Assembly (NCBI RefSeq): GCF_044372965.1
Contig: NZ_JBILQX010000061.1
Span: forward strand, 1 to 18,475
DNA length: 18,475 nt
Direction: 5' to 3'
Source: Elstera sp044372965
GTDB taxonomy: Bacteria > Pseudomonadota > Alphaproteobacteria > Elsterales > Elsteraceae
Part shown: positions 7,620 to 14,660 of the stretch, piece by piece
Layout of the letters: each line of letters starts with the position of its first letter
How positions within the stretch are numbered: position 1 is the stretch's first letter
Made by a program: the position numbers and the translations under genes
Notes under the pieces: model-generated
The model's database searches: none
The model's input: only the letters and a program-made list of their open reading frames with translations
What the model was told of the DNA's origin: nothing

Positions 7620-9059
7620 ATGCTCCGGGAAAAAATAGGGCGGGCCTGCTTGGGCGGATTGCTTGCCCTTTCGATAATGATACTCGCGGGGCCGGTTTTT
7701 GCCGCCGAGGGTGCCCCCGCGCTCTCGGGGGCCGGATTGTCGCTGCTCTGGGCCCTGCCGTTCGCGGGGATTCTCCTGTCTATCGCACTCTGTCCGCTGC
7801 TGGTGCCCGACCTTTGGCACCATCACCACGGTAAGATTGCGGCGGGCTGGGCGGTTCTGTTTCTCGTGCCCTGCGCCGCAATGCTCGGCGTCAAGATTGC
7901 TTTTTACGAGCTGCTGCATGTGCTGCTGCTCGATTTCGTGCCGTTCATTATTCTGCTGACCGCCCTGTTTACCGTGGCGGGCGGGGTACGCTTGCGCGGC
8001 GGTTTCGTCGGCACCCCCGGATCGAATGTGGCGCTGCTGGCTTTCGGGGCCTTGATGGCCGGGTTCATGGGAACCACCGGGGCGGCAATGCTATTGGTCC
8101 AACCGCTGTTACGCGCCAATGAACGCCGGAAGCATAAGACGCATGTATTTGTTTTCTTTATCTTTCTTGTGGCGAACATCGGTGGCGCGTTAACCCCGCT
8201 GGGCGATCCGCCGCTGTTCTTGGGGTTCTTGAAGGGCGTTAGCTTCTTTTGGTTCACCGAACATCTGCTGGCGCCAATGGTGGTGACGGGCGGGATTCTG
8301 CTGGCGGTTTTTTATGCGATCGACTGGTGGGCCTACCGCAAGGAAGCCCCCGAGGTGCGGGTATTGGGCGACCATGAGCGCGATAATCTCACCATTCAAG
8401 GCCTGCGCAATATTGCGTTGCTCATGGGGATTGTCGCGGCGGTGCTGCTCTCGGGCTTACGCGATCTCGGCACCTTCGTTACGATCTACCATGTGCCGAT
8501 CAGCGGGCAACAGTTAGCGCGCGATGCCGCCTTGATTGCGATCATTGTCGCCTCGCTGAAGCTCACCCGGCACGGTATCCGCGACGAAAATCACTTCAAC
8601 TGGGGGCCGATGCTGGAAGTCGGCAAGCTGTTTATCGGGATTTTCATTACGATTATCCCCGCGATTGCCATTTTGCGGGCAGGCTCCGGCGGGGCTTTGG
8701 CGGATCTGGTGGCCTTTGCCAATCCGAACGGCGTGCCCGATATCGCCCGTTACTTCTGGCTCACGGGGATTCTGTCGAGCTTCCTCGATAATGCCCCGAC
8801 GTTCCTGGTGTTCTTCAACCTCGCGGGCGGTGATCCCATCGCCTTGATGGGGCCAATGGCAGCGACACTGACCGCGATTTCCGCCGGGGCCGTTTTCATG
8901 GGGGCGAATACCTATATCGGCAATGCCCCGAACTTCATGGTGAAAGCGGTGGTTGAGCATCGCGGCGTCAAGATGCCCAGCTTTTTCGGCTATATGGTCT
9001 GGTCGACCGTGCTCCTGGTGCCCACCTTTGTTCTGGTGACGTTTATTTTCTTCCGCTGA
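7620..9059 (+). CDS. Sodium:proton antiporter-like polytopic membrane protein (479 aa)
   Basis: Integral membrane transporter of the ion-transporter superfamily, resembling proteins annotated as sodium:proton antiporters or putative citrate-type carriers. The N-terminal hydrophobic stretch (8-28, ending VFAA) is either a cleavable signal or the first helix, and roughly ten further hydrophobic segments follow. Conserved half-membrane-type motifs are NIGGALTPLGDPPLF (186-200), SSFLDNAPTF (386-395) and GANTYIGNAPNF (428-439), a two-fold arrangement typical of the superfamily. A histidine run, WHHHHG (66-71), lies between the second and third segments. The ATG is well supported by GGGAGGA five bases upstream. 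The stop is 6 bp before the HDAC-like gene, so they are co-transcribed. Substrate is not determinable from sequence; Na+/H+ exchange is the best family-level guess. Confidence 0.82.
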   Translation: MLREKIGRACLGGLLALSIMILAGPVFAAEGAPALSGAGLSLLWALPFAGILLSIALCPLLVPDLWHHHHGKIAAGWAVLFLVPCAAMLGVKIAFYELLHVLLLDFVPFIILLTALFTVAGGVRLRGGFVGTPGSNVALLAFGALMAGFMGTTGAAMLLVQPLLRANERRKHKTHVFVFFIFLVANIGGALTPLGDPPLFLGFLKGVSFFWFTEHLLAPMVVTGGILLAVFYAIDWWAYRKEAPEVRVLGDHERDNLTIQGLRNIALLMGIVAAVLLSGLRDLGTFVTIYHVPISGQQLARDAALIAIIVASLKLTRHGIRDENHFNWGPMLEVGKLFIGIFITIIPAIAILRAGSGGALADLVAFANPNGVPDIARYFWLTGILSSFLDNAPTFLVFFNLAGGDPIALMGPMAATLTAISAGAVFMGANTYIGNAPNFMVKAVVEHRGVKMPSFFGYMVWSTVLLVPTFVLVTFIFFR

Positions 9060-9065
9060 GGGGGC

Positions 9066-10190
9066 ATGGATCGACCTATCCTGATTGCGGGGGAGATTTA
9101 CCGGGATTCGAGCTATGGGCGACGGCATCCCTTGGCCATCGCGCGGGTTTCCTCCACGGTCGATCTCATCCGCGCGCTCGGTTGGCTCGATCCGTCCCGC
9201 TATATCGACGCGCCCCAGGCGACGCCGGAGCAACTTGCCCGGTTTCATGCGCCCGACTATATCGCCGCCCTGGCCGAAACCGAGGCGGCGCAGGCGGCGC
9301 CGTTAGAGGTTCGGGAGAAATATAACATCGGGCGGGCGGGCAATCCGATCTTCCCGGAAATGTTCCGCCGTCCGGCCACCGCCGCCGGGGCTGGGCTGCT
9401 GGCCGCCGATCTGATTGCCCAAGGCGCGCGCTGCATCCATTCGCCTGCGGGCGGCACCCACCACGGCAGACCGGCGCAGGCGAGCGGCTTTTGCTATGTG
9501 AATGATCCCGCCCTCACGCTCTTGCGGCTGCTTGATCAAGGGTTTACGCGGGTTCTTTATCTCGATTTCGACGCGCACCACGGCGACGGGGTGGAAGCCG
9601 CCTTTATCGGCGATCCGCGCGTTCTGTGCGTTTCGATCCACGAGGAAAAGCGCTGGCCCTTCTCGGGCGCGCTGACCGACCGGGCGGAGGGATCGGCCTT
9701 CAATCTGCCCGTGCCCGCCGACTTTAACGATAGTGAGCTTGGCTTTATCGTTGAAATTTTGGTTCTCCCGTTAGGTCAGGCCTTTGCGCCGGAAGTCGTG
9801 GTGATCCAGGCGGGGGCCGATGGGCTGGCGGAAGACCCGTTGAGCCGCCTGACCCTCTCCAACGGCGCGCTGTGGCAGGCGGTTCGGGCCGGGCAGGGGC
9901 TTGCCCCGCAGGCGATCATTCTCGGTGGTGGCGGTTATAATCCTTGGTCAGTGACGCGCGCCTGGGCAGGGCTGTGGGGTTGCCTGAATGGGTTTGATCT
10001 GCCAGGCCGTCTGCCTGCGGCGGGTGAGGCGGTGCTCAGGGGGCTCGTCTGGGATCACCGTTTGGGCCGCACGCCGCCCGAAGACTGGTTCACTACGCTG
10101 CAAGACCGCCCACGCCCCGGCCCGATCCGCCCGGAGATCTCCCAGGGCGTCGATTGGTTGCTGGCGGAGGCGGCGCGGGCTGGGCTATAG
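9066..10190 (+). CDS. Class II histone-deacetylase-family Zn amidohydrolase (374 aa)
   Basis: Bacterial HDAC/acetylpolyamine-amidohydrolase-fold protein. The catalytic His pair is in GGTHHGRP (His132, His133). Zinc ligands are Asp169 and His171 in DFDAHHGDG and Asp252 in GADGLAEDP. The transition-state Tyr291 follows a glycine run (GGGGYNP). All active-site residues are therefore present. Such enzymes remove acyl groups from lysine, polyamines or small amides; the true substrate here is unknown. It starts 6 bp after the antiporter stop with GAGGGG just upstream, and the DUF192 gene follows after 27 bp. No regulatory element of its own is visible. Confidence 0.9.
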   Translation: MDRPILIAGEIYRDSSYGRRHPLAIARVSSTVDLIRALGWLDPSRYIDAPQATPEQLARFHAPDYIAALAETEAAQAAPLEVREKYNIGRAGNPIFPEMFRRPATAAGAGLLAADLIAQGARCIHSPAGGTHHGRPAQASGFCYVNDPALTLLRLLDQGFTRVLYLDFDAHHGDGVEAAFIGDPRVLCVSIHEEKRWPFSGALTDRAEGSAFNLPVPADFNDSELGFIVEILVLPLGQAFAPEVVVIQAGADGLAEDPLSRLTLSNGALWQAVRAGQGLAPQAIILGGGGYNPWSVTRAWAGLWGCLNGFDLPGRLPAAGEAVLRGLVWDHRLGRTPPEDWFTTLQDRPRPGPIRPEISQGVDWLLAEAARAGL

Positions 10191-10217
10191 GGAAAGCCTC
10201 TGGAGAAGGAGACTATA

Positions 10218-10700
10218 ATGCGGCTGATTATTGCGCTTTGCCTTCTGGTCGGGCTTGCCGGGCTATCCCCCGCGCCCGTTCAGGCCGAAACCCTTCTCGC
10301 CCAGGGAACGCAAAGCTTCGAGAAAGCGCCGCTGACTATTCGCAGCCAGGGGCGTGAGCTGCGCTTTACCGTGGAACTGGCCCTGACCCCAGGGCAAATG
10401 TCGCAAGGCTTGATGTACCGCCGCGCGCTGGCCCCCGACGCCGGAATGCTGTTCCTGCATCCGCAGGAGCAAGAGCTTGCGATGTGGATGGCCAATACGC
10501 TGATTCCGCTCGATATGCTGTTCATCCGCGCCGATGGCAAAATTCACCGCATTCAAGAGCGCGCGGTGCCGCTGTCGGAAACGACGATCAGTTCGGGCGG
10601 GCGGGTGAAGGCGGTTCTGGAGCTTGCGGGCGGCTCGGCATCGCGGCTTGGCTTGAAGCCCGGCGATCAGGTTGTTTTCCCCGGTCTCGGCACGCCTTAA
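10218..10700 (+). CDS. Exported DUF192-family protein (160 aa)
   Basis: Small secreted or periplasmic protein. The signal peptide is clear, with a basic start (MRL), a hydrophobic core and predicted cleavage after PVQA (residue 23). The DUF192 domain follows, with the hallmark MWMANTLIPLDMLF at 89-102, then GRVKAVLELAGG and a terminal GLKPGDQVVF. No biochemical role is established for the family. The ATG is preceded by AAGGAG. It is the third gene of the unit beginning at 7620. No intrinsic terminator is visible before the tRNA-Pro gene. Confidence 0.9.
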   Translation: MRLIIALCLLVGLAGLSPAPVQAETLLAQGTQSFEKAPLTIRSQGRELRFTVELALTPGQMSQGLMYRRALAPDAGMLFLHPQEQELAMWMANTLIPLDMLFIRADGKIHRIQERAVPLSETTISSGGRVKAVLELAGGSASRLGLKPGDQVVFPGLGTP

Positions 10701-10722
10701 CGCCGCCGGGAGTTTTCCGCTG

Positions 10723-10751
10723 TTGCACCTGCGACACTGACCCGGTAAAAG
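10723..10751 (+). promoter_or_regulatory. Candidate tRNA-Pro promoter
   Basis: TTGCAC (10723-10728) and TAAAAG (10746-10751) are separated by 17 bases and end 26 bp before the tRNA. Between them and the tRNA lies the inverted repeat ACGGT-CGA-ACCGT (10760-10772). Confidence 0.35.
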
Positions 10752-10777
10752 CCTTACGAACGGTCGAACCGTAACGT

Positions 10778-10854
10778 CGGGGCGTAGCGCAGTCTGGTAG
10801 CGCGCCTGCTTTGGGAGCAGGATGTCGGGGGTTCAAATCCTCTCGCCCCGACCA
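10778..10854 (+). tRNA. tRNA-Pro (anticodon TGG)
   Basis: A 77-nt cloverleaf. The acceptor arms CGGGGCG/CGCCCCG pair fully, and the discriminator A is followed by an encoded CCA. The anticodon stem CCTGC/GCAGG encloses TTTGGGA, giving anticodon TGG. The T arm contains GTTCAAATC. It reads CCN proline codons. Confidence 0.97.
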
Positions 10855-10896
10855 AACGGTCGTTTGTGGCCCTCTCGTGCAGAAGAGCTTACACCC

Positions 10897-11223
10897 ATGT
10901 CCTTGCCCGTTATTGCCGCCGCTGGTCCTGCCGCTCGCATTTATCGCCCGGCGAAGAATGCTATGCAGTCCGGCAAGGCCCTGACCAAAGCCTGGGTGCT
11001 GGAGTACGAACCCACCGCCGCCCGCGTGCCCGAACCCTTGATGGGCTGGGTCTCGGGCCGCGATACGCAGGCGCAGGTTCGGCTGACCTTCGATACGAAG
11101 GACGAGGCCATCGCCTACGCTCAGCGTAATGGTTTGGCGGCGACGATCACCGAACCGCAGACCCCGAGCTTGAAAATTCGCGCTTACGCCGATAACTTCC
11201 GCCCCGGCCGCATCCGCTGGTAG
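10897..11223 (+). CDS. NDUFS4-like accessory subunit of respiratory complex I (108 aa)
   Basis: Homologue of the mitochondrial 18-kDa (AQDQ) NDUFS4 subunit, annotated in alphaproteobacteria as an ETC complex I subunit. The recognisable core is ARIYRPAKNAMQSGKALTKAWVLEYEP (residues about 12-38). It is followed by GWVSGRDTQAQVRLTFDTKDEAIAYA and a C-terminal YADNFRPGRIRW. In Paracoccus and mitochondria the protein sits on the peripheral arm of NADH:ubiquinone oxidoreductase. An upstream frame extends back into the tRNA, so the ATG at 10897, 42 nt after the tRNA-Pro CCA, is the only sensible start. The ribosome site (AGAAGAG) is weak. tRNA-Arg begins 22 nt after the stop. Confidence 0.92.
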   Translation: MSLPVIAAAGPAARIYRPAKNAMQSGKALTKAWVLEYEPTAARVPEPLMGWVSGRDTQAQVRLTFDTKDEAIAYAQRNGLAATITEPQTPSLKIRAYADNFRPGRIRW

Positions 11224-11245
11224 CAGCGGTGGCCGTCGGGCTTCG

Positions 11246-11322
11246 GCGCCCGTAGCTCAACAGGATAGAGCAACCGGCTTCTACCCGGTTGGTTGGGGGT
11301 TCGATTCCCTCCGGGCGCGCCA
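11246..11322 (+). tRNA. tRNA-Arg (anticodon TCT)
   Basis: A 77-nt cloverleaf. The acceptor arms GCGCCCG/CGGGCGC pair fully, followed by discriminator G and an encoded CCA (11320-11322). The anticodon stem ACCGG/CCGGT encloses CTTCTAC, giving TCT for AGA/AGG codons. The T arm contains GGTTCGATTCC. The convergent SnoaL-like gene ends 15 bp beyond the CCA. Confidence 0.97.
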
Positions 11323-11337
11323 CCCCCCACTATCGTT

Positions 11338-11817
11338 CTATTTCGCCGAAAGCTGCCGGATTGCGTTCGCCCAATCTTCCACATGATGGGACTTGGCGAG
11401 CAAACCGTTTTCGACCGTGTGAATATCGATCGTCATAATATCGAAGCTTTTTCCGGTTGGCTGAACCCCCATGAACGCGGCAACCGGCGTGCCTTTGGCG
11501 CGGCCCCGAACCACAAACTTATTGCCGCTGTGCAAGATTTCCTGAATCTCCCAGGAGAGATTGGGGATGAGTTTTCCAAAGCCGCCAAGCTGCCCGATAA
11601 ACTGCTCGCGGGATTTTGCCGCGCCCGAATAATCGCCGATGCTTTCCCAGGTCGGGGCCATCACCTTTAGCGCGCGCTCGGCAAGGTCGGGGGCGGTTGT
11701 TGAATTGAGCAAGGTGTAGAAGGCTTCAACGGTGGTGCGGTCATCGGCATGCGCGGCAGGGCTTGCCAGCGTTGTGGCAACGGCGGCGGCGGCGAGAGTT
11801 CCTATTACTTTGTTCAT
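11338..11817 (-). CDS. Secreted SnoaL-like (NTF2-fold) protein (159 aa)
   Basis: Ester-cyclase/SnoaL-type NTF2-fold protein with a signal peptide: MNKVIGTLAAAAVATTLASPAAHA, cleavage after about residue 24. The C-terminal half has the family pattern FMGVQPTGKSFDIMTIDIHTVENGLL followed by HHVEDW. The open frame extends to 11868, but the ATG at 11817 gives a proper signal sequence and has AAGGAT upstream. It diverges from a LysR gene, suggesting that regulator controls it. No terminator separates its stop from the oppositely oriented tRNA-Arg. Enzyme activity and substrate cannot be assigned. Confidence 0.8.
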   Translation of the reverse strand: MNKVIGTLAAAAVATTLASPAAHADDRTTVEAFYTLLNSTTAPDLAERALKVMAPTWESIGDYSGAAKSREQFIGQLGGFGKLIPNLSWEIQEILHSGNKFVVRGRAKGTPVAAFMGVQPTGKSFDIMTIDIHTVENGLLAKSHHVEDWANAIRQLSAK

Positions 11818-11885
11818 TGCGGCGATCCTTGGTTGAGGCGCAAGGCCGGGGTGGCTTGCTGAGGCCAACTATGGCGGAGTGCCGC

Positions 11886-11934
11886 AAAATCGATTAGATA
11901 GTGTAATTAGAAATGATTATTCGATTGAATCGAT
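11886..11934. promoter_or_regulatory. Candidate LysR operator in the SnoaL/LysR divergent gap
   Basis: The 115-bp gap contains a perfect odd palindrome, TCGATT-G-AATCGA (11921-11933), which runs into the LysR start codon. The related AATCGATT lies at 11888-11895, about 33 bp away. AT-rich sequence between them stands out from the GC-rich surroundings. Paired half-sites near the regulator's own start fit LysR autoregulation, but this is inference. Confidence 0.4.
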
Positions 11935-12826
11935 GATTGACCAGCTTCGCGCCTTGGCCGTTTTTGCAAAAACCGTCGAAGCGGGCAGCTTCCGCGCCGC
12001 GGCCGAGGGGCTCGGGCTGTCGCCATCGGTTGTGAGCCATCATATTGCGCGGTTGGAAGAGCGGTACGGCGTGGCGCTCCTGTACCGGTCGACGCGCAAA
12101 CTATCGCTTACACCCGATGGTAAGCGCCTATTTGCTGCGGCCCAGGCGATGTTAGCCGCGGCAGAAGCGGGGCTCGACGGGCTCGCGGACCGATCATCAG
12201 ACGATCTCGCGGGCGCGCTCAGCATCACCGTTCCGGCAGTCTTAGCGATGGGGCGGCTGATCGAGGATATTGCCGCCTTCGCCGATCTTTACCCCAAAGT
12301 GGCGCTCTCGCTGAACTTCAGCGACCGCCAACGCAATTTGATTGGCGAGGGAATCGATGTTGCCTTGCGGTTAGGCTGGCTGCGCGACAGTAGTTTGAAG
12401 GCGCGTAAGCTCGCGGACGCGCCGCGCTGTCTTTATGCCGCCCCTGCCTATATCGCCCGGCAGTCTGCCCCCGTTACGCCCGCCGATCTGGTGGGGTGGG
12501 ATTGGGTGTATCTCAGTGGCGTCACCCCGGCGGCGGATTTCACCGGCCCTTTGGGGGAGGCCGTCCGCGTGGCGTTCACCCCCCGGCTTGCGGTGGATGA
12601 CGCAATTGCGATGTACCGCCTCGCGCGGGCCGGGCTCGGCGTAACCTTGGCCCCAGCCTTTCTCGCCGAGCCGGACTTGCAAACCGGGAAGATTGCCGAG
12701 GTTCTGCCGACCTGGACCCCGGCTTCCTTGGGGCTTTACGCCGTTTGGCCCCCCAATGCGCCGCGCGACAGCCTCACCGGGCGCTTCGTTGACTTCTTGG
12801 CAGAGCGGGCGCGTGACCGCAAATAA
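11933..12826 (+). CDS. LysR-family transcriptional regulator (297 aa)
   Basis: The N-terminal winged helix-turn-helix is clear: MIDQLRALAVFAKTVEAGSF, then AAAEGLGLSPSVVSHHIARLEERYGVALLYRSTRKLSLTPDG. A type-2 periplasmic-binding effector domain follows (about residues 90-290), the standard LysR layout and length. The frame is open back to 11879 (MPQNRLDSVIRNDYSIES), but that extension precedes the conserved start and looks non-family. The ATG at 11933 overlaps the candidate operator and has no visible Shine-Dalgarno sequence. It probably regulates the divergent SnoaL-like gene. It converges with the ModA-like gene, 15 bp apart. Confidence 0.9.
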   Translation: MIDQLRALAVFAKTVEAGSFRAAAEGLGLSPSVVSHHIARLEERYGVALLYRSTRKLSLTPDGKRLFAAAQAMLAAAEAGLDGLADRSSDDLAGALSITVPAVLAMGRLIEDIAAFADLYPKVALSLNFSDRQRNLIGEGIDVALRLGWLRDSSLKARKLADAPRCLYAAPAYIARQSAPVTPADLVGWDWVYLSGVTPAADFTGPLGEAVRVAFTPRLAVDDAIAMYRLARAGLGVTLAPAFLAEPDLQTGKIAEVLPTWTPASLGLYAVWPPNAPRDSLTGRFVDFLAERARDRK

Positions 12827-12841
12827 CTCAGCGATTTGAGG

Positions 12842-13657
12842 CTAAGGGCGCAGAAGCCCATGGCGGGTCAGCAGACTCGCTGCAAGCGGCCCCGTAAGGG
12901 CATCGCGCAGGGCGCGGGTTTCCGGCCGGTCCCGCCCGGCGACGATATCCAGCGTATAGGTCAAACCCGCTTCCAGATCGGCGGGGGCGGTGCCGGAGAG
13001 TTCGAGATGCGGGCGGTGAATGAGTAGGCTTGCCGGAGCGAAGGCCGCCGGAATTTGCCCATCGTCGAGGGCCGAGCCTAGATCGGCCATCGACGGGAAG
13101 GATTGCAGCAGTGCAATCGATGGCGGCTCGAGCCGCAAGGATTGCAGGAAACTGCCCGTGAGGCGGGACAGGGTGTCGTCCGCCCCCGTCACCATGCCGA
13201 TCAGATTGCCTTCCAACGGTACGACCAGATTGACGCCGGGGCGCAGCCGGATCGGCGTTGCCCGTTCGCTGCGCACGATCAAGACGATACGGTCTTTGGC
13301 GAAGATCTGTTCGCCGCCGAGGTCCAGCCGTCCCGCTTCCAGCAACAGGCCGCGCTGGGCCGGACTATCGGTAATGACGAGATCGACGGCGCCATCGCTA
13401 TCCAGCCGCGCCATCAACTCACCCGCGCTGGCAGCCCGGATCGAAATTGGGCGCTTCGGCGCGGTTTCGGCCAGGATTTCCTTCAAGGGTTCGATCAGTT
13501 GGAACGGCGCGAGCAGCACGGGGGCTTGCGCTTTCGCCGCGACCGGGCGGGCTGGGGCGGCGGGCTTGGTTTGGGCAAGAGCAGGCGTTGCACCGAGAAC
13601 GAGTGCCACGGCTCCCAACAGCAGGGGGCGACGGGCGATTCCAAAACGGTTCAACAT
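12842..13657 (-). CDS. Exported ModA-like type-2 periplasmic binding protein (271 aa)
   Basis: Secreted protein: the signal peptide ends ATPALA (about residue 28), followed by a Pro/Ala/Lys-rich stretch to about 46. The rest follows the ModA pattern: an N-terminal strand, SAGELMARL (77-85), DLVITDS (92-98), LLLEAGRL, a KDRIVLIVRS strand (121-130) and a terminal HGLLRP. Important ModA ligand positions differ. The usual AASL segment is LAPFQL (49-54), and the usual YATD segment is FAPAS (206-210). Molybdate or tungstate binding is therefore uncertain, and no modB or modC is nearby. The ATG has GGAGAG immediately upstream. Alternatives are a solute-binding protein with a different anion, or a non-transport relative. 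Confidence 0.65.
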   Translation of the reverse strand: MLNRFGIARRPLLLGAVALVLGATPALAQTKPAAPARPVAAKAQAPVLLAPFQLIEPLKEILAETAPKRPISIRAASAGELMARLDSDGAVDLVITDSPAQRGLLLEAGRLDLGGEQIFAKDRIVLIVRSERATPIRLRPGVNLVVPLEGNLIGMVTGADDTLSRLTGSFLQSLRLEPPSIALLQSFPSMADLGSALDDGQIPAAFAPASLLIHRPHLELSGTAPADLEAGLTYTLDIVAGRDRPETRALRDALTGPLAASLLTRHGLLRP

Positions 13658-13675
13658 GCTCTCCGACCTTTCTTA

Positions 13676-14092
13676 TTAGTGCGATGCGCCGTGTTTATAG
13701 AGATCCTGTGGCGAAATTAGGGGCTCGCTGGTGACGTCCCAGGTGCCCTTATCCGTCGCCGCGCGGTTGAAGAAGCAGGAGCGGCGGCCCGTGTGGCAGG
13801 CGACACCCTCTTGCTCCACCACGGCCAGCAGGCAATCGCCATCGCAATCGAGCCGCAGTTCAATGAGACGTTGAACTTGGCCGGAGGTTTCCCCCTTGCG
13901 CCATAGGCTTTGCCGTGAGCGCGACCAATAGCATACGCGGCCCGTGGTGAGGGTTTCGGTGACGGCGTCGCGGTTCATCCAGGCCATCATCAGCACTTCG
14001 CCGCCGTCTTTGGCTTGGGCGATGACGGGTACGAGGCCGGTCGCGTCAAATTGGATTGCATCCAGTAATACGGCAATCTCGGTGGCGGACAT
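13676..14092 (-). CDS. hisI: Phosphoribosyl-AMP cyclohydrolase (138 aa)
   Basis: Third step of histidine biosynthesis, opening the purine ring of phosphoribosyl-AMP. Numbering from the ATG at 14092, the metal-site segment DCDGDC spans 82-87, and the ACHTGRRSCFF segment gives Cys99 and Cys106. The Cys83-Cys99-Cys106 spacing matches the family zinc site, and Asp82/84/86 the magnesium site. There is no HisE pyrophosphohydrolase domain, so this is the stand-alone type. The frame is open to 14152, but the start MSATEIAVLLDAIQFD at 14092 has GAAGGA upstream and is family-like. The stop lies 18 bp from the ModA-like start on the same strand, so that gene could be co-transcribed. Confidence 0.93.
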   Translation of the reverse strand: MSATEIAVLLDAIQFDATGLVPVIAQAKDGGEVLMMAWMNRDAVTETLTTGRVCYWSRSRQSLWRKGETSGQVQRLIELRLDCDGDCLLAVVEQEGVACHTGRRSCFFNRAATDKGTWDVTSEPLISPQDLYKHGASH

Positions 14093-14117
14093 ATAGGCAG
14101 TTCCTTCGAGTCTCACT

Positions 14118-14630
14118 ATGATCGGCGCAGAGCTTGGCAGAGGGGCGGGCATTTTGGCAATCGATCACGATCATAGCTTCTGTGTTACTGGTGCAATGGC
14201 GCGGGCGGATGCGCTCTGCGCTGCGCGCGGCGTGCGTTTGACGCCCGTGCGTCGCCGTGTGCTGGAGTTGATTTGGCGCAGTCACGCGCCGGTCGGGGCC
14301 TATGCCATGCTCGATGTCCTGCGGCTGGAAGGCTTCAACGCCCAACCGCCGACTGTATACCGGGCGTTAGAGTTTCTGAGCGAGCAGGGGTTAATCCACC
14401 GGCTCGAATCGCGCAACGCCTTCATTGGCTGCCCGTCGCCCGACCATCCCCATCAGGCGCTTTATCTCATTTGCACCCATTGCGGCACGGTGGAGGAGCG
14501 GGAAGATAGCCCCGATCTGGCCAAGGCTTTGACGGCGCTGGCGGATAAGACGGGGTTTCGGATTGCAGGCCGCACGCTGGAACTCACCGGCCTGTGCCGG
14601 GGGTGCAGCGCAACCCAATCGGCAGCGTAA
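14118..14630 (+). CDS. zur: Fur-family regulator, probably the zinc regulator Zur (170 aa)
   Basis: Fur superfamily. Helix-turn-helix PPTVYRALEFLSEQGLIHRLE spans about 77-97. Two structural zinc CxxC motifs are present (CTHC 119-122 and CRGC 160-163), with DHPHQALYLIC (109-119) carrying candidate sensory ligands. The short RTLELTGLCRGC end and the N-terminal HDHSFC (17-22) resemble alphaproteobacterial Zur rather than iron-responsive Fur. The start is uncertain. ATG 14118 lies 25 bp from the divergent hisI start and has a poor ribosome site. TTG at 14154 has GAGGGG upstream and keeps the HDHSFC segment. ATG 14196 would remove it. No znuABC genes are in the window. Confidence 0.85.
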   Translation: MIGAELGRGAGILAIDHDHSFCVTGAMARADALCAARGVRLTPVRRRVLELIWRSHAPVGAYAMLDVLRLEGFNAQPPTVYRALEFLSEQGLIHRLESRNAFIGCPSPDHPHQALYLICTHCGTVEEREDSPDLAKALTALADKTGFRIAGRTLELTGLCRGCSATQSAA

Positions 14631-14653
14631 AAGAATGGGGGCCGAAGCCCCCA
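14629..14653 (-). terminator. Rho-independent terminator of the metC-type gene
   Basis: In minus-strand reading, TGGGGGC-TTCG-GCCCCCA forms a 7-bp GC-rich stem with a stable UUCG tetraloop and is followed by TTCTTTT. It starts 7 bp after the gene's stop. On the plus strand the stem lacks a T-run, so it is a poor terminator for zur. Confidence 0.85.
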
Positions 14654-14660
14654 AAGCTGG

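Noticed and set aside
10822..10896. Upstream extension of the NDUFS4-like frame into tRNA-Pro
   Set aside because: It would begin inside the tRNA anticodon/T arm region; the conserved protein begins near the ATG at 10897.
11246..11340. tRNA-Arg 3' end as an attachment site for an integrated element
   Set aside because: No integrase, direct repeat of the tRNA end or foreign-looking genes are nearby; the flanking genes are ordinary chromosomal ones.
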